Shown here: piece by piece, positions 8,425 to 19,339 of the stretch
Layout: every line of letters begins with the position of its first letter
Position numbering within the stretch: position 1 is the stretch's first letter
Assembly: GCA_963576735.1 (NCBI GenBank)
Contig: OY755171.1
Location: 18,822,182 to 18,886,181, forward strand
Direction: 5' to 3'
Length of the DNA: 64,000 nt
Origin: Bedellia somnulentella
Taxonomy: Eukaryota; Arthropoda; Insecta; Lepidoptera; Bedelliidae
The notes under the pieces: model-generated
What the model saw: the letters and a program-made list of their open reading frames with translations, nothing else
Database searches by the model: none
What the model was told of the DNA's origin: nothing
Program-made: the position numbers and the translations under genes

Positions 8425-11325
8425 ATGCCTCTAAATGATTTAAGTGCTAATTCTCAAACAGGAGCTTTGGTGTCCTCACAATTGGAAAAATGTCCTCATT
8501 GTTCTCAACCACGATTTTTTAAGGGAAAACGTGGTCTTAATATACATATCTCAAAATGTCACAATCGTCATCTCACTCCACAAATCATTCCAACTTTACC
8601 AGCATCATCCCTCACCTTACCTAGTGCAAGTTATCATGTCGACTCAAAATTATTTTGGAAAGAACTGTCTAAATTAAAATCATTTATACCGATAATCAAG
8701 AGAATACCTCGTGGTGCTCGTGTATCAGTTGCATCGTCACTCACTAAAACTATAAAAAAGGTGGTTGAGAACAATGATTTTGAAAGCTGGAAAAATCTGC
8801 TATTATTTAGTTTTAAAACCTTGCATGCCCCTAAAAATTCTAAATTGTCACTAACACAAACAATTAAACAAAACTGCTTAGCACCTTTAGACACAGATTT
8901 TATAACTAAATTCCCGCAAAATAGTTACGATATAAATCGTAAAATTAAAAGTAAAATTTCAGATGGTGACATCAGAGGTGCCGCACAATTAATATTTTCT
9001 AGTGACACCTTAGCTCCCGACACCCCGGAAACGCTGCTATCGCTGCAGTCGAAGCATCCTTCTTCAAACAGAGGCTTGACCATGCCAGATGCGCCGGACC
9101 AATCTATCGTCGCACCCGAGGCGACAGCACAGGAAACGCTGGCGGCGATACTGTCTTTCAAGAACGGATCTGCTGGTGGCCTCGATGGTCTCACACCACA
9201 GCATCTGAAAGATCTTTTGTGTGGGGCCGTCGGGGAACACAGAGATGCGTTACTTGCTCAGTTGACCCGCTTAGTCAACCTGATGCTGTCGGGTCGGGTC
9301 TGTGACGATATTTTGGATCTCTTATATGGCGCAAACCTTTGTGCTTTAAAAAAAAAAGACGGTGGTATAAGGCCAATCGCTGTCGGCAACACGATTCGCC
9401 GCGTAGTGTCAAAAATTTGTTGTAGGTATATTCTACCGGATCTTGCAACATATTTTGAACCAAAACAGCTGGGTTTTGGCACACGCGGTGGCTGTGAAGC
9501 TGCAGTACATTCTGCTCGCACCTACGTCGCACATGGGGCGGGCCAAGTCCTTTTGAAGGTGGATGTTAAAAATGCATTCAACTCAGTGGATCGGGCAGCC
9601 TTGTTGACTGAAGTTAAAAAGAAAGCTCCACATATTTTAAACTATATTTGGCAGTGTTATAGTAAACCAACTAAATTATTATACAAAGAAAATTTAATTT
9701 CATCTTGTATCGGCTGTCAACAAGGAGATCCCCTAGGACCAGCAATATTCAGCCTAGCTATCCATCCATACATTGAATCAATCGCCTCTAAATTCAATGT
9801 ATGGTACTTAGATGACGGGACCATAGGTGGCGATGCGAATACAGTATTAAATGATTTCCAAAATTTAAAATTATCTTTTTCATCCATCGGCCTAGATTTT
9901 AATTTTAATAAATGCGAATTATATATTAAAAACTGTCTGCCGAATGAACAAAAAACTGAAATTGTTAATAAATTCAACGAAATAGCACCAAACATTACGG
10001 TCCTACATGATGATTCGCTTCGTCTCCTTGGTGCCCCTCTAAACGAAAATTCCCTTCCAGGTTTTATTCAAGACAAAATTTCAAAATTCAACCAATATTC
10101 GGAGCGTTTACAATCTATAAATCCCCATTTGGCCTATACAATTATAAAATTCTGTTTGTTCGTCCCCAAATTCACATATTTTTTAAGATGTTGCGACACT
10201 TGGAGGCTTGTTTCGGCTTTGAAGGATTTAGACAATATTATACGAGATACGTTATGCGAAATTCTAAATTGTAAATTTGATGACAAAAGCTGGGATCAGG
10301 CTACCCTACCAGTTCGGTTTGGCGGTTTGGGCGTACGCAAACCATCTGACGTGGCATTACCTGCTTTCTTGTCATCAGTACATTCTACAATTGATCTGTA
10401 CCAAAAAATTGTCAGTCCCTCTTTAGGTGACACAGAGATCAGTGGAATGGACGATGCCAAGACTGCATGGATTGCTTTGCTTGGTCCAGATTCGAGTGTT
10501 CCGACAAATATGGTTTCTCAGAGGTCTTGGGATGACATACTGTGCGGGCGGATTCAATTAAACCTCTTGAACTCTGCTTCCGATCCTGCACAGCGTGCTC
10601 GTCTCATGGCCTCTATGGAACCTGAGTCGGGATACTGGTTGAATGCATTACCTTCTGAGGCGATTGGTACGTTACTGGACAGGTCGACTTTTTGTTTAGG
10701 AGTATGTTTGAGAGTTGGTGCCAGAATCAATGAAATTCATCGTTGTCGCTGTGGAGTACAGGTTGACCAATGGGGCCACCACGGACTTTCATGCCCCCGC
10801 AGTGCAGGTCGCCTGTCACGACACGCTGCCCTAAATGATATCATCCGTCGGGCTCTTGTCAGCGCCCACGTGCCAGCGACCTTGGAACCTCCTGGTTTAA
10901 TGCGGGACGATGGCAAGAGACCCGATGGTATGACTTTGTTGCCTTGGAGGAATGGCAGGGCGCTGATATGGGATGCAACCTGTGTCGACACTCTGGCGCC
11001 TTGCCATTTATCCGGGTCGGCAGCACGGGCAGGTACTGCTGCTGCCAACGCCGAGAGTTTCAAACGGCGTAAATACTCAGTTTTAACAAATGACTATCAT
11101 TTTATACCTTTCGCCGTTGAAACTCTCGGCCCGTGGGGCAAAGAGGCGCGGCTTTTCTTTAAAGAACTGTCCGCTCGCCTTGTGGAAGTGTGTGGTGATC
11201 CCAGAGCTGGCAGCTACCTCGGCCAACGCATTAGCTTGGCCATCCAAAGAGGAAATGCTGCTAGCATATTGGGCACGTTACCCTATACCGAGAACGATGA
11301 ATTTCACGAAATTTTTCGTTTGTAA
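8425..11325 (+). CDS. reverse transcriptase with R2-like endonuclease domain
   Basis: An uninterrupted 966-residue protein. In order: a C2H2 zinc finger near residues 23-46 (CPHC, then HISKCH); a reverse transcriptase core with KKKDGGIRPIAVG (about 309), the first catalytic Asp in LKVDVKNAFN (about 378), QQGDPLGP (about 432) and the catalytic YLDDG box (461-465) where most non-LTR elements have F/YADD; and a C-terminal module with CRCG (774-777), HHGLSC (785-790), an RPD motif (832-834), WDAT (849-852) and Lys 880/883. That spacing follows the CCHC plus PD-(D/E)XK restriction-like endonuclease of the R2/NeSL/CRE group, so the family normally nicks a target and primes cDNA synthesis there. An in-frame TGA sits directly before the start codon, so this ATG is the first possible start. 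The absence of stops suggests recent activity or selection. The exact clade is not settled. Confidence 0.85.
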   Translation: MPLNDLSANSQTGALVSSQLEKCPHCSQPRFFKGKRGLNIHISKCHNRHLTPQIIPTLPASSLTLPSASYHVDSKLFWKELSKLKSFIPIIKRIPRGARVSVASSLTKTIKKVVENNDFESWKNLLLFSFKTLHAPKNSKLSLTQTIKQNCLAPLDTDFITKFPQNSYDINRKIKSKISDGDIRGAAQLIFSSDTLAPDTPETLLSLQSKHPSSNRGLTMPDAPDQSIVAPEATAQETLAAILSFKNGSAGGLDGLTPQHLKDLLCGAVGEHRDALLAQLTRLVNLMLSGRVCDDILDLLYGANLCALKKKDGGIRPIAVGNTIRRVVSKICCRYILPDLATYFEPKQLGFGTRGGCEAAVHSARTYVAHGAGQVLLKVDVKNAFNSVDRAALLTEVKKKAPHILNYIWQCYSKPTKLLYKENLISSCIGCQQGDPLGPAIFSLAIHPYIESIASKFNVWYLDDGTIGGDANTVLNDFQNLKLSFSSIGLDFNFNKCELYIKNCLPNEQKTEIVNKFNEIAPNITVLHDDSLRLLGAPLNENSLPGFIQDKISKFNQYSERLQSINPHLAYTIIKFCLFVPKFTYFLRCCDTWRLVSALKDLDNIIRDTLCEILNCKFDDKSWDQATLPVRFGGLGVRKPSDVALPAFLSSVHSTIDLYQKIVSPSLGDTEISGMDDAKTAWIALLGPDSSVPTNMVSQRSWDDILCGRIQLNLLNSASDPAQRARLMASMEPESGYWLNALPSEAIGTLLDRSTFCLGVCLRVGARINEIHRCRCGVQVDQWGHHGLSCPRSAGRLSRHAALNDIIRRALVSAHVPATLEPPGLMRDDGKRPDGMTLLPWRNGRALIWDATCVDTLAPCHLSGSAARAGTAAANAESFKRRKYSVLTNDYHFIPFAVETLGPWGKEARLFFKELSARLVEVCGDPRAGSYLGQRISLAIQRGNAASILGTLPYTENDEFHEIFRL

Positions 11326-12559
11326 TATATACATATTTGTCTATAATTTAATTTTTAATTTTTATATTATCAATGTAAATATTTCTTTAATTGTAAAACT
11401 TTAATAAATGATTTTTTACGTATATGTACGTTTTCTTGTACATAAACTACCTTTTTAAAAAACTACACAAGTCCACTTAGTCATGCAATTTCATAAAATA
11501 ACAGCCGGTGTGTAAAGTACAGTGGAATTATCATTTATTTGGAAGGTAAATAAAACAGGTCACAGTGTAATCAAGGCAGCACCCAAAGTATGTTTACATT
11601 AATAACAATACAACAGTTTTAAGTTTGGAATAAGCCAACAAACAAGAAACAAATGAAACTTTTATGCTAAGTTATGGTATTGCTATGTAGGCCTACATTA
11701 TGTTATTTATTGTAGGCCTACATTATGTTATTTATTGTAGGCCTAGAATCAGCATTTTCAATACTTTTTTGGAGTTATTAACTAATAAAACCACCAAGGT
11801 TGAATTGATTTACATGTACAAGAGTACATGTAAAGAGTAGGAAGAATTCTGCAACAACTCATATAGTAATGAGATTTGAGATGATGATAATTATTGGCAT
11901 ATAACATATTTATTTGTATATAGGGTTTACTTAGAATTAACATTACCACATATTGTTGTATGAGGCAACTAAAATTTTGGGCCCTCTTAATGTTTTTTGG
12001 GCAATGGCATAATCCATTATGATTTTACCACCAAATTGTTTCAGCTAAATGTATCTATGTAACTGAAAACATATTTTTTAATATATTTTATTATTGAGTT
12101 GCTAATGTTTATTCTGTATAGTGTCGGTTGTTGTTAGAGGCAAAGTCTCTGAAGGATTTCTATTTTTGAGGCTCTAGGGGTAGGGTCATTTATTTATTAT
12201 ATTGACATTTTTATTTATTTTCCAAAAAGAAGTAAGAGAAACACTATGATCTCTCGCCAACAATTATCTGTGATATTTTCTTTAATTTCAGGATAATGCA
12301 GTAGTTAAGATCAAAAAGTTATTGTGATACAAACAAAATAAAAGGTAAACTTTGAATTTAAACTTTTTTAATTAAAATGTGAATTGTTTCTTTCCTTGTA
12401 GCTTTAGTATGTCTTAGTTGTCTTTATTTTGCAAATCAAAATCCTCTTATGTTATTTTTTTTACTAATTAAATTAATTATTACGTACATAGATTTTACAA
12501 TACAGTAACATTGAATACATTACACGCTGCGTGAAGGTGCAAAACATAATGTATCAACA
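11326..12559. other. interior of the 9.4 kb element, 3' of the reverse transcriptase
   Basis: An AATAAA signal follows the stop codon at about 11403 and is the likely polyadenylation site. A 25 bp tandem repeat is listed separately. No further gene is recognised; acceptor- and donor-like sites around 12291 and 12343 bound a stretch without an open frame. Confidence 0.4.
11686..11745. repeat. 25 bp tandem repeat, 2.4 copies
   Basis: The unit starts with TGTAGGCCTACATTATG. Copies lie at 11686-11710, 11711-11735 and a partial one at 11736-11745. Each copy contains the palindrome GTAGGCCTAC. Confidence 0.85.
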
Positions 12560-12691
12560 GTAATAAGAGCATGTATGAAAAGATTGATGGATGTAAATGA
12601 AGCTAGAGAGGTTTGTCAGGATCATATGAAGTGGCGATCGATAGTCTCTGCCTACCCCAATGGGAACTAATGGTGTGAGTATATGTATGTA
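12560..12691 (+). mobile_element. LINE family B 3' end
   Basis: The last part of the LINE frame is present, from AAGAGCATGTATGAAAAG through GGCGATCGATAGTCTCTGCC to GTGAGTATATGTATG. The part translating as CMKRLMDVNEAREVCQD is preserved. Confidence 0.75.
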
Positions 12692-13090
12692 ATCAGGCAA
12701 CTAAGTCCTCTGTCATATGTCAACGACATTCTGTGTTGAATAATGCCACAGAGTATACTTTTCTCTGTGGGTAGCTCATATTGCCCCACTATAAGTGATG
12801 CTTGTAGGCAGTCAAAAAAAATAAAATTTATGGTAATTTTTTTTATTTCAGCACATCAAAGTGAAATTGAAAAAATGGACAATGGTCAAACATTCAAATA
12901 TTTTAGAAGACACGGAAAATGTGAAGTTTTATTTTAATCATTTTACTTGAAAAAGACTAGTATATTTTTTTGTGCTTTCATTGTTTTATTTTCATCACCT
13001 TACATATTAGAAATAAATTATATTGCAGCAGTAGTAATGAATGTACTAATTTTAGCAAACGGTATGCAACTAGCATATGGGCCACCGTTA

Positions 13091-13230
13091 GGCTTATTCC
13101 GTTTATCCTCCCTAAGGCGGATATTTGGAAAAGCACATCCTTCTATCCACCCTGATTGGGGAGGATAGCCTTAATTCTCATGAACTGCTTCTTCCGATTT
13201 TCTATCCTGCCTACGTACAGTAATTTACAG
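13091..13230 (+). mobile_element. single arm of the foldback family seen at 40359-40936
   Basis: Begins GGCTTATTCCGTTTATCC and follows the left arm of the intact element (TTCCGATTTTCTATCC, TACGTACAGTAATTTAC) with many changes. The second arm is missing. Confidence 0.65.
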
Positions 13231-13502
13231 AAAAAAGACCCTAAGTTGAGATTTGTCACTTTTTGTTAGGAGTTCCTTTCTTGTTATGGTTTCATTTGTC
13301 ACAACGGTCATTTTAAATGGTTTTCATCCTAATACTACTTACTTACTAACCCTACAGGTGCTTACCTGCAATTTTAAGATTATATTATCTAAAGTATATG
13401 AATGTTCACGAAGTTCCTAGAAAATAAGATCCCTTAGAAGTATATTAATGTAAGGTTGTGAGAAAAAGTGTGATTTGTGAACGAGTAGGTGTGAAAGATG
13501 AC

Positions 13503-13672
13503 GTAGTATGCAAGATAGAAAAAGGAATGTTAACCTCTTAAAACGTTTCTAGACCAAATAGAAAAAGTTCTAATAAAGTGGGGGGTCCGAAGTGAGAAGA
13601 ATAAAAGAGCATGTATGAGAAGAATAATGAATGTATGGGAAACAAGAAAGGTTTGTCAAGATCGTACTAAGT
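13503..13672 (+). mobile_element. LINE family B 3' end, decayed
   Basis: Matches include GATAGAAAAAGGAATGTTAA, GAATAAAAGAGCATGTATGA and GGTTTGTCAAGATCGTAC. The (TATG)n tail is missing; sequence runs straight into a SINE C head. Confidence 0.6.
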
Positions 13673-13682
13673 GCAACTCAAC

Positions 13683-13773
13683 CATATCGGTCTAGCTAGA
13701 CACGACTCAGGATTTGAACCCTCATTGTCTGCACGATAAGTAGTGTTCTGCCCACTGAACTATCATGGTTTAT
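13683..13773 (-). repeat. SINE family C, tRNA-like head only
   Basis: On the minus strand this reads ATGATAGTTCAGTGGGCAGA (A-box-like) and later GGGTTCAAATCCTGAG (B-box-like). Only the tRNA-derived head is present. Confidence 0.6.
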
Positions 13774-16380
13774 ATAAAACTTAAAATAGTACATTACATG
13801 TACATACAACTGTAACTCATGGCTGTAAATCCTGAAATAGGTTTGCCAGGGATTTGAATTTAGAAGTAGCGACTTCTGGGAGTAGAGTGGAGAAAAATAT
13901 GAATGGTCGGTGATGCTTGGCTTATTTAACAATTATTTCCTTACCTAACTAAGAGAAATGTCTGAAGATTTTATTTCTAAGCAGGGTTAGGGATCTGTAG
14001 CTGTGATTATATTATGAATTCTAAGTTATTTTATAATAAAACTAAATTGGAAAATAGGAGAGGAAGAGGAAGAAATTATAACTTTCATGGTTATGGACTT
14101 TAAAAAGATGTGTGTTTGATGACTTCTTACAGGTTCTCCTCACAACCATACACCTACCGTATGCAAAGTAGATGTGTGTTTTATGTTAAAAGTTACCATT
14201 TATCATTCAAAAAACATAGATTAATCTTTTTATTTTAAAGAAAATGAATACTTTATTTCATAATTTTTATTATATTAAAAAATGAGGTGATTTACAATAA
14301 AAGTAATAAATTATTCCCTTCTTTAATCCCAAAAACTGATTCTTGATTGATGTATGAATGACTATAAATCCAAATAAGGGAAACCAGAGCGTCACATCTT
14401 GAATCTTCTGCTACTTCTGAAATTAGAGTGCAGAAAATTTGATAAGTTATTGATGGTTGTTGTTGTTTTTCTTATCTTAAAATTTTTCACTTACTTAATT
14501 TACGAAGCGGCTGATGAATTTCATATTCTAAAGCTCTGGCTACCCAGAGATTAGATTAGGGATTGACAAATGTGATTCAATTATCCATTCTATTGCATCA
14601 TATTGTCACAATACTGATATTGGATATACTTAGTTGAAAATGGGTGACTTACAATTAAAGTATTTACTTTTCAAATTATGTATACTTACCAATTGAACAT
14701 AGTACAAATATGATTTTAGTCCATTGGGAGGCATCATGTATTACATCTAAAATATTAGGCAATTTATGTTTTGTCTTCAATTGATATACAATTTATTCCC
14801 ATCTTAAATCCCGTAACTAAATCTTGATAGGTGATAAACTGAAATACAACATAACATATTTTTATTGAAAAATGTTGATAGACTATAAAGTAAAAATTCA
14901 GAATTGCTGCTAAGCTATGTACTTTGGAAACTAAATACTAACTGTGTATTTTAGGAAGGTAAAATAAAATTGTTAGCAATAAGCAAATGAGGCACAATGA
15001 ATAGTTTGTAGTTATTACAGTGCATTATACCCATAAGATATATTTAGTAGAATGAGGCACAAAGTGAGTAAGGGTGTGGGGCTTTTTAAGTGGTGGTTGG
15101 CTAGAGATGGGCGATGTAGTCAACTTGTGTGTTGTTGGTAACTGTTTGCCACAATAAACCACCATAAGTACAAAAATCAAGTTTTACCATGTGGCTAATA
15201 TTTTTTGTATTTGCAGAGTTCAAAAAAACATTTATAATACAGATACAATTTAATCTATTATATATAATGTATTTAATTGATTCGTTCATGTACTTCAAAC
15301 AATGAGTTAACTTAAAACTTACCATAAATGGGCTATGTGGCTGGAGGCCCATTGGGAATGATAGTTTTCTTTTATATTTTATTCCATTTAATTTCCAAAA
15401 GTGTTTGAGGAATTGTTAATTCTGAAGCTCTGGCTATGTCCAACTAGGATTCATAACCATAACAGTATTGTATTGTAGAACTTATAAATAAATGAAGAAA
15501 GATGAGATTCAGTTTTTCCTAAATGTGACTATGGGGTTATCATGTAGATGAACTGTGATATTGCGGTATATCCATAATTAAAGATAAATGGTAAGATCCT
15601 TGCATTTGTTATAATATTATTATGTTCAATTAGTTAGTTAAGAAGAAAATTTCTTAGCTTAGAGTTTAGAGTATTTTGTAATTGGGCTTTACATTTTGTT
15701 AACACTGTTTCATGATAACAAAGGGTGGCTGGGACTATAAAGATAATAATTAATCATTTTACATTTATTGAATTGAGTAATTATACAATACAAAAATATA
15801 CTATCGCCATTTTTTTTCCATTGGAGAAGCCAGAGACTATCACTAGCCACTTTATTTTGTTTTATACTTTGTAAATACACTTACCTCTTATTTCACTTTA
15901 ACCATAGTTCTCGTGTTATGCCACAGTTTTTCTTAAAAGCTATCCAAACGGATATCATCATTAGAATTATTGTTATTGGATTCTATTTGGTCTTCTTCTT
16001 AATCATTATACTTGCAGTGGCAGACCTAAAGGATTAAATTGCAATTGGGTCGTACGTAACGCAAGGTCGCTATGTCATATGTTCATTCATGTATAGTTGT
16101 AAATTATCACCATCCACACAATTATTGAAGAGGAAACACATTTTTCTCAAGTTCGACGGCACAACTTAGTGTTATATTTAGTATTTTATTCACAACATTT
16201 TTTCACTACACTACATGTTATTAAATATATTACACTACATGTTATTAAATATATTTCACTATATATAAGTAAAACTAGTGCACCTTTTGAGCAAAATCAA
16301 AGAAAGTACTATCAAAAATCATCTATCGTCACCCCTAAAGCACCACGATAAAACTTTATAAGTTTTCGTCATCCAAATGT
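13774..16380. other. interior of the 9.4 kb element, right half
   Basis: AT-rich. I find no coding exon or intact repeat. A 24 bp near-perfect duplication containing CTACATGTTATTAAATATAT occurs at about 16207-16258. Scattered matches to SINE A (for example near 15350-15440) are too eroded to annotate. Confidence 0.4.
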
Positions 16381-16596
16381 CAGAAATCGAAAACTTTGGT
16401 GCATTACAAAGTGCCTCGTGCTCGCAAATATCGATATTATTCAATAAATCGATGAAAACATTCGGTCTATGACGTCACTTACGTCGAGGCATTCGATAAC
16501 ATTGCGCCTCGTGCTCGCAGTCAATGTTTTGAGATATGGTATACAAGGACAAGTGATAAAATCTCCGTATCACGCCCTTTATCGATCTTATAAAAA

Positions 16597-16612
16597 GCTC
16601 GTGCTTGCCCCG
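16597..16612 (-). repeat. right terminal inverted repeat of the 9.4 kb element
   Basis: GCTCGTGCTTGCCCCG, perfect complement of 7217-7232, followed by the CTG duplication. Confidence 0.85.
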
Positions 16613-18362
16613 CTGTCGTTGTTATTGTACGCAGTATGATACTGTAGATTGGTTATGTAATGTATTGTATGTTGGAGTTTGTTGTAATAGAACTTCGGTC
16701 GGGTGATTCCTTCGAAGTTCGACCCTAAATGGCGTTAAATAGGCAACATAAACTGAGTGTCATTGAAATCCAGCAAGACGTAGCGTTCTAGCGTTGTATA
16801 TCTCACCCTTTTTAATGAGTACTGAGTGAGAACCCCATTTTACCTCATGAGGTACCCCTTATTTGAGGCGAGGTGAAGAGAACGAACGAAATATACTCTA
16901 TTAACGAGTCAACAGTGTGGCACGCGTAATGTTGCCGCTTTGCACTGAATGAGGGAAAATGAGTTCTAAATTCTAATGTTTAATACTTGGTATTTTTGTA
17001 TAAATAAACTTAAGGGCCTGCCCGCATTTTGCAGCTATTGCGCTCACTCTTACGTCAAATTTACTGAGAGTGACAGGGACAGAAAAAACGCGCGCGCAGG
17101 ATAAATGTAGTTTATTTAGTTTTATTGAATAACTATAATGTTTAAATGAAAAGTTCAACATCAAAGTTACAGATGTTAAAGCTACGCGTATGTAGACACA
17201 TGAGTTCACATGTATGTTATGCCAGTGGAGCCTATACGGTTTTTATGAAAACAAAGCATGTTCCAATTCAATTTTTTTCATCATATTTTTCAGCAATTTA
17301 TTAAAATGTTAAACATCAAATTTTAACACCATGAACTAATCACCAACATATATTTTATTCATGTCATATCAATATCATCAAATCACACTTTGTAGATCTT
17401 CCAAACAAACAACATCAACCTATTTTTCCGGGGACGCCCTCAATTAAATTATTCAAAATTTGTAAATTGAAACAAACTTTCTATAACTGCTTTATTAGTT
17501 TTTTTACTCACTTCGGCCCATTAATATAATTAAGCTATTATAATTTGCCGTGTAGTGCCTACTTAGATTGCCGTGTAGTGCCGGCTTAGAATGTCGCTAC
17601 CTCTTTCTACCCACGGGTGTCGTAAGAGGTGACTAAGGGTCCATACCCTTAGTCACCTCTTACGAACCACTCAAACTCACTCAAAAACCACTAAAGGCCC
17701 CATGGCCTTTAGTGGTTTTTGGGCGATGCAGTTGGAAACCCATCACCAACTATACTACATTTCTGCCATCTACTCCCCTATCAATATCCAAATGTGGCTG
17801 AGGAGATTCTAGCTCTGCAGCTCTGGCTACCCCGTTTTGGGATTAATGGCCGTGAGTATATGTATGTATGTATGTAAGCTAATCTAAGGTAAAATTAAAT
17901 GGGTACTATTTGTAAGAAAACGCTAAAATAAACTGACTAATCATTCCATCAAACTGACCCGACTCCTTCAACCGCGACACGTATATAGTATAATGTATGT
18001 ATCGACTCAACATTTAAATAGTCGGTAACTCACTCACTCACTTTGGTCTATTCGAGTGCTGCCTCGACTCGCGCCTCGAAAAAGTGAGGAGCTACGTGAG
18101 GTGGTTTATATTTCAAATACGAGAATTCCCTCATTTTCTCGCGACGAGTAACTTAAACGAGGTACCTCACGAGTGAGGGGTTAACACTAAGCAAGAAGGC
18201 TCTCTATTTCCAGTGTATTTCTTTACTCTATGGCTACACTATTCAGGAGTGCTCTAAATAGTAATCATTGCGCTAAATTTCACAAATCTTGAGCAGTGTT
18301 TGAAGAAACCTCAGACATAAATAAAACAACGCTACCCGTGCGAAGCTGGGCCGATCCACTAG
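16613..18362 (+). mobile_element. Helitron-like element H1, right part
   Basis: Matches 21698-23411 in inverse orientation almost throughout and ends in ACCCGTGCGAAGCTGG, then GATCCACTAG before a T, as expected for a Helitron 3' end. It contains a SINE A copy (17548-17876) shared with H2, so that SINE was already there when the copies separated. The 78-codon frames at 16973-17209 and 22803-23039 are the two copies of one non-coding stretch. Confidence 0.75.
17548..17876 (+). repeat. SINE family A with internal palindromic duplications
   Basis: The copy carries two extra inverted segments: the GTCGTAAGAGGTGACTAAGG block is followed by its own complement, and CACTAAAGGCCCC meets its complement at GGGGCCATTTAGTG-like sequence around 17691-17712. 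The orthologous copy inside H2 (22176-22467) lacks these folds. The 5' end also repeats the CCGTGTAGTGCC start. Confidence 0.75.
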
Positions 18363-18654
18363 TCAATTTAATAAAATCGGACCGCTCTCGTATTTCATCT
18401 GCTTAGTAAACTGAGAAACTTCATGCACCGTCAGCAAAATTTATAATCCTAAAGAGACAACTCGTTTTAAGCCGTTTAATGAGAGTTCTTTTATATTATT
18501 ACTTATTTAAAAATAATGACGAGCAAACCATTAATAAAACAACTTGTACTTGAATTATTCCATACTAACAATATACTAGCGACTGGGCCAGGCTTTGTGT
18601 GGATAGCAAATATGTGAAAATACTTATACTGATAAATAAATAAATCTAATAGCA
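18363..18654. other. short AT-rich spacer
   Basis: Nothing recognised between H1 and the next SINE. Confidence 0.4.
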
Positions 18655-18900
18655 ATACATACATACATATGCTCACGGCTATAATTTCCGAGAAGGGGTA
18701 GCCAGAGCTAAGGAATTAGAAATTCCTCAGCCACTTTTGGAAAGTTGAGTAAGGAAAAGATGGTATAATAAAGGTTGTTGGTGATGGGTCTCCAACCGCA
18801 TCGCCCAAAAATCCCTTAAAAGCCCCAATACCGTTAGTCGCCTCTTACGTACACCCACCGGTAGAAATGGGGTAGCACTATTCTAAGCCGGCGCTACACA
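18655..18900 (-). repeat. SINE family A, full length
   Basis: Tail (CATA)n at the left; ends with TTCTAAGCCGGCGCTACAC at the right. Confidence 0.85.
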
Positions 18901-19107
18901 ATATTTATATAAAGTGCAGTTTATTGAGATTAGTTTGGGTTTCAGGATGAACGAATAGGAAAATGTGTACTGGAAAATCGGCTCAACGCGGTGTTGTTTG
19001 TCGTTAGTCTCGATTGCTTAGTGTCAGAGAAATTGTTTAAGGTTTTGTGACATCGGTTCAGTAGATCAACATCTTACATCTTAGAAATTTAACATTACCT
19101 TTCTAAT

Positions 19108-19339
19108 ATACATACATACATACATGTACTCACCACCATTAATCCCAAAAAAGGGTAGCCAGAGCTTCTGTGCCAGTGACTCCTCAACTACATTTGGAAG
19201 TCCACTGGTGTTAAGAATTATCATTGGAGATGGATCACTTAAAAACAAAAAAACATCCCCACAACCTTTGTCGACTCTAACGGCATCTACGCTGCGGGCA
19301 GGAGTGGGGTAGTGCTGCTCTAAGCCGACATAACACAGC
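19108..19339 (-). repeat. SINE family A, diverged
   Basis: All landmarks are present but with many substitutions and a shortened centre. The 62-codon frame across it is incidental. Confidence 0.7.

Larger units (their letters stand above)
7217..16612. mobile_element. 9.4 kb TIR element carrying a reverse transcriptase
   Basis: The ends CGGGGCAAGCACGAGC (7217-7232) and its perfect complement (16597-16612) form 16 bp terminal inverted repeats flanked by CTG on both sides (7214-7216, 16613-16615). The inverted Helitron copy H2 has the same locus without the insert and with a single CTG (complement of 23410-23412), which proves the boundaries. A subterminal word, GCGAGCACGAGGC, occurs once near the left end (7298-7310) and twice, inverted, near the right end (about 16418-16430 and 16506-16518). 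Apart from the reverse transcriptase at 8425-11325 the interior holds no long frame, only old LINE, SINE and foldback fragments. No transposase was recognised. A 3 bp duplication with subterminal repeats is compatible with several cut-and-paste superfamilies, and I do not assign one. Confidence 0.8.

Noticed and set aside
9258..9532. Antisense frames inside the reverse transcriptase gene (also 8634-9194 and 10737-11063)
   Set aside because: They are shadows of a real plus-strand coding region.
16973..17209. 78-codon frame repeated at 22803-23039 with nearly the same protein
   Set aside because: Both are the same non-coding stretch in two Helitron copies. The sequence between and around them is equally conserved, and no domain or start context supports a gene.
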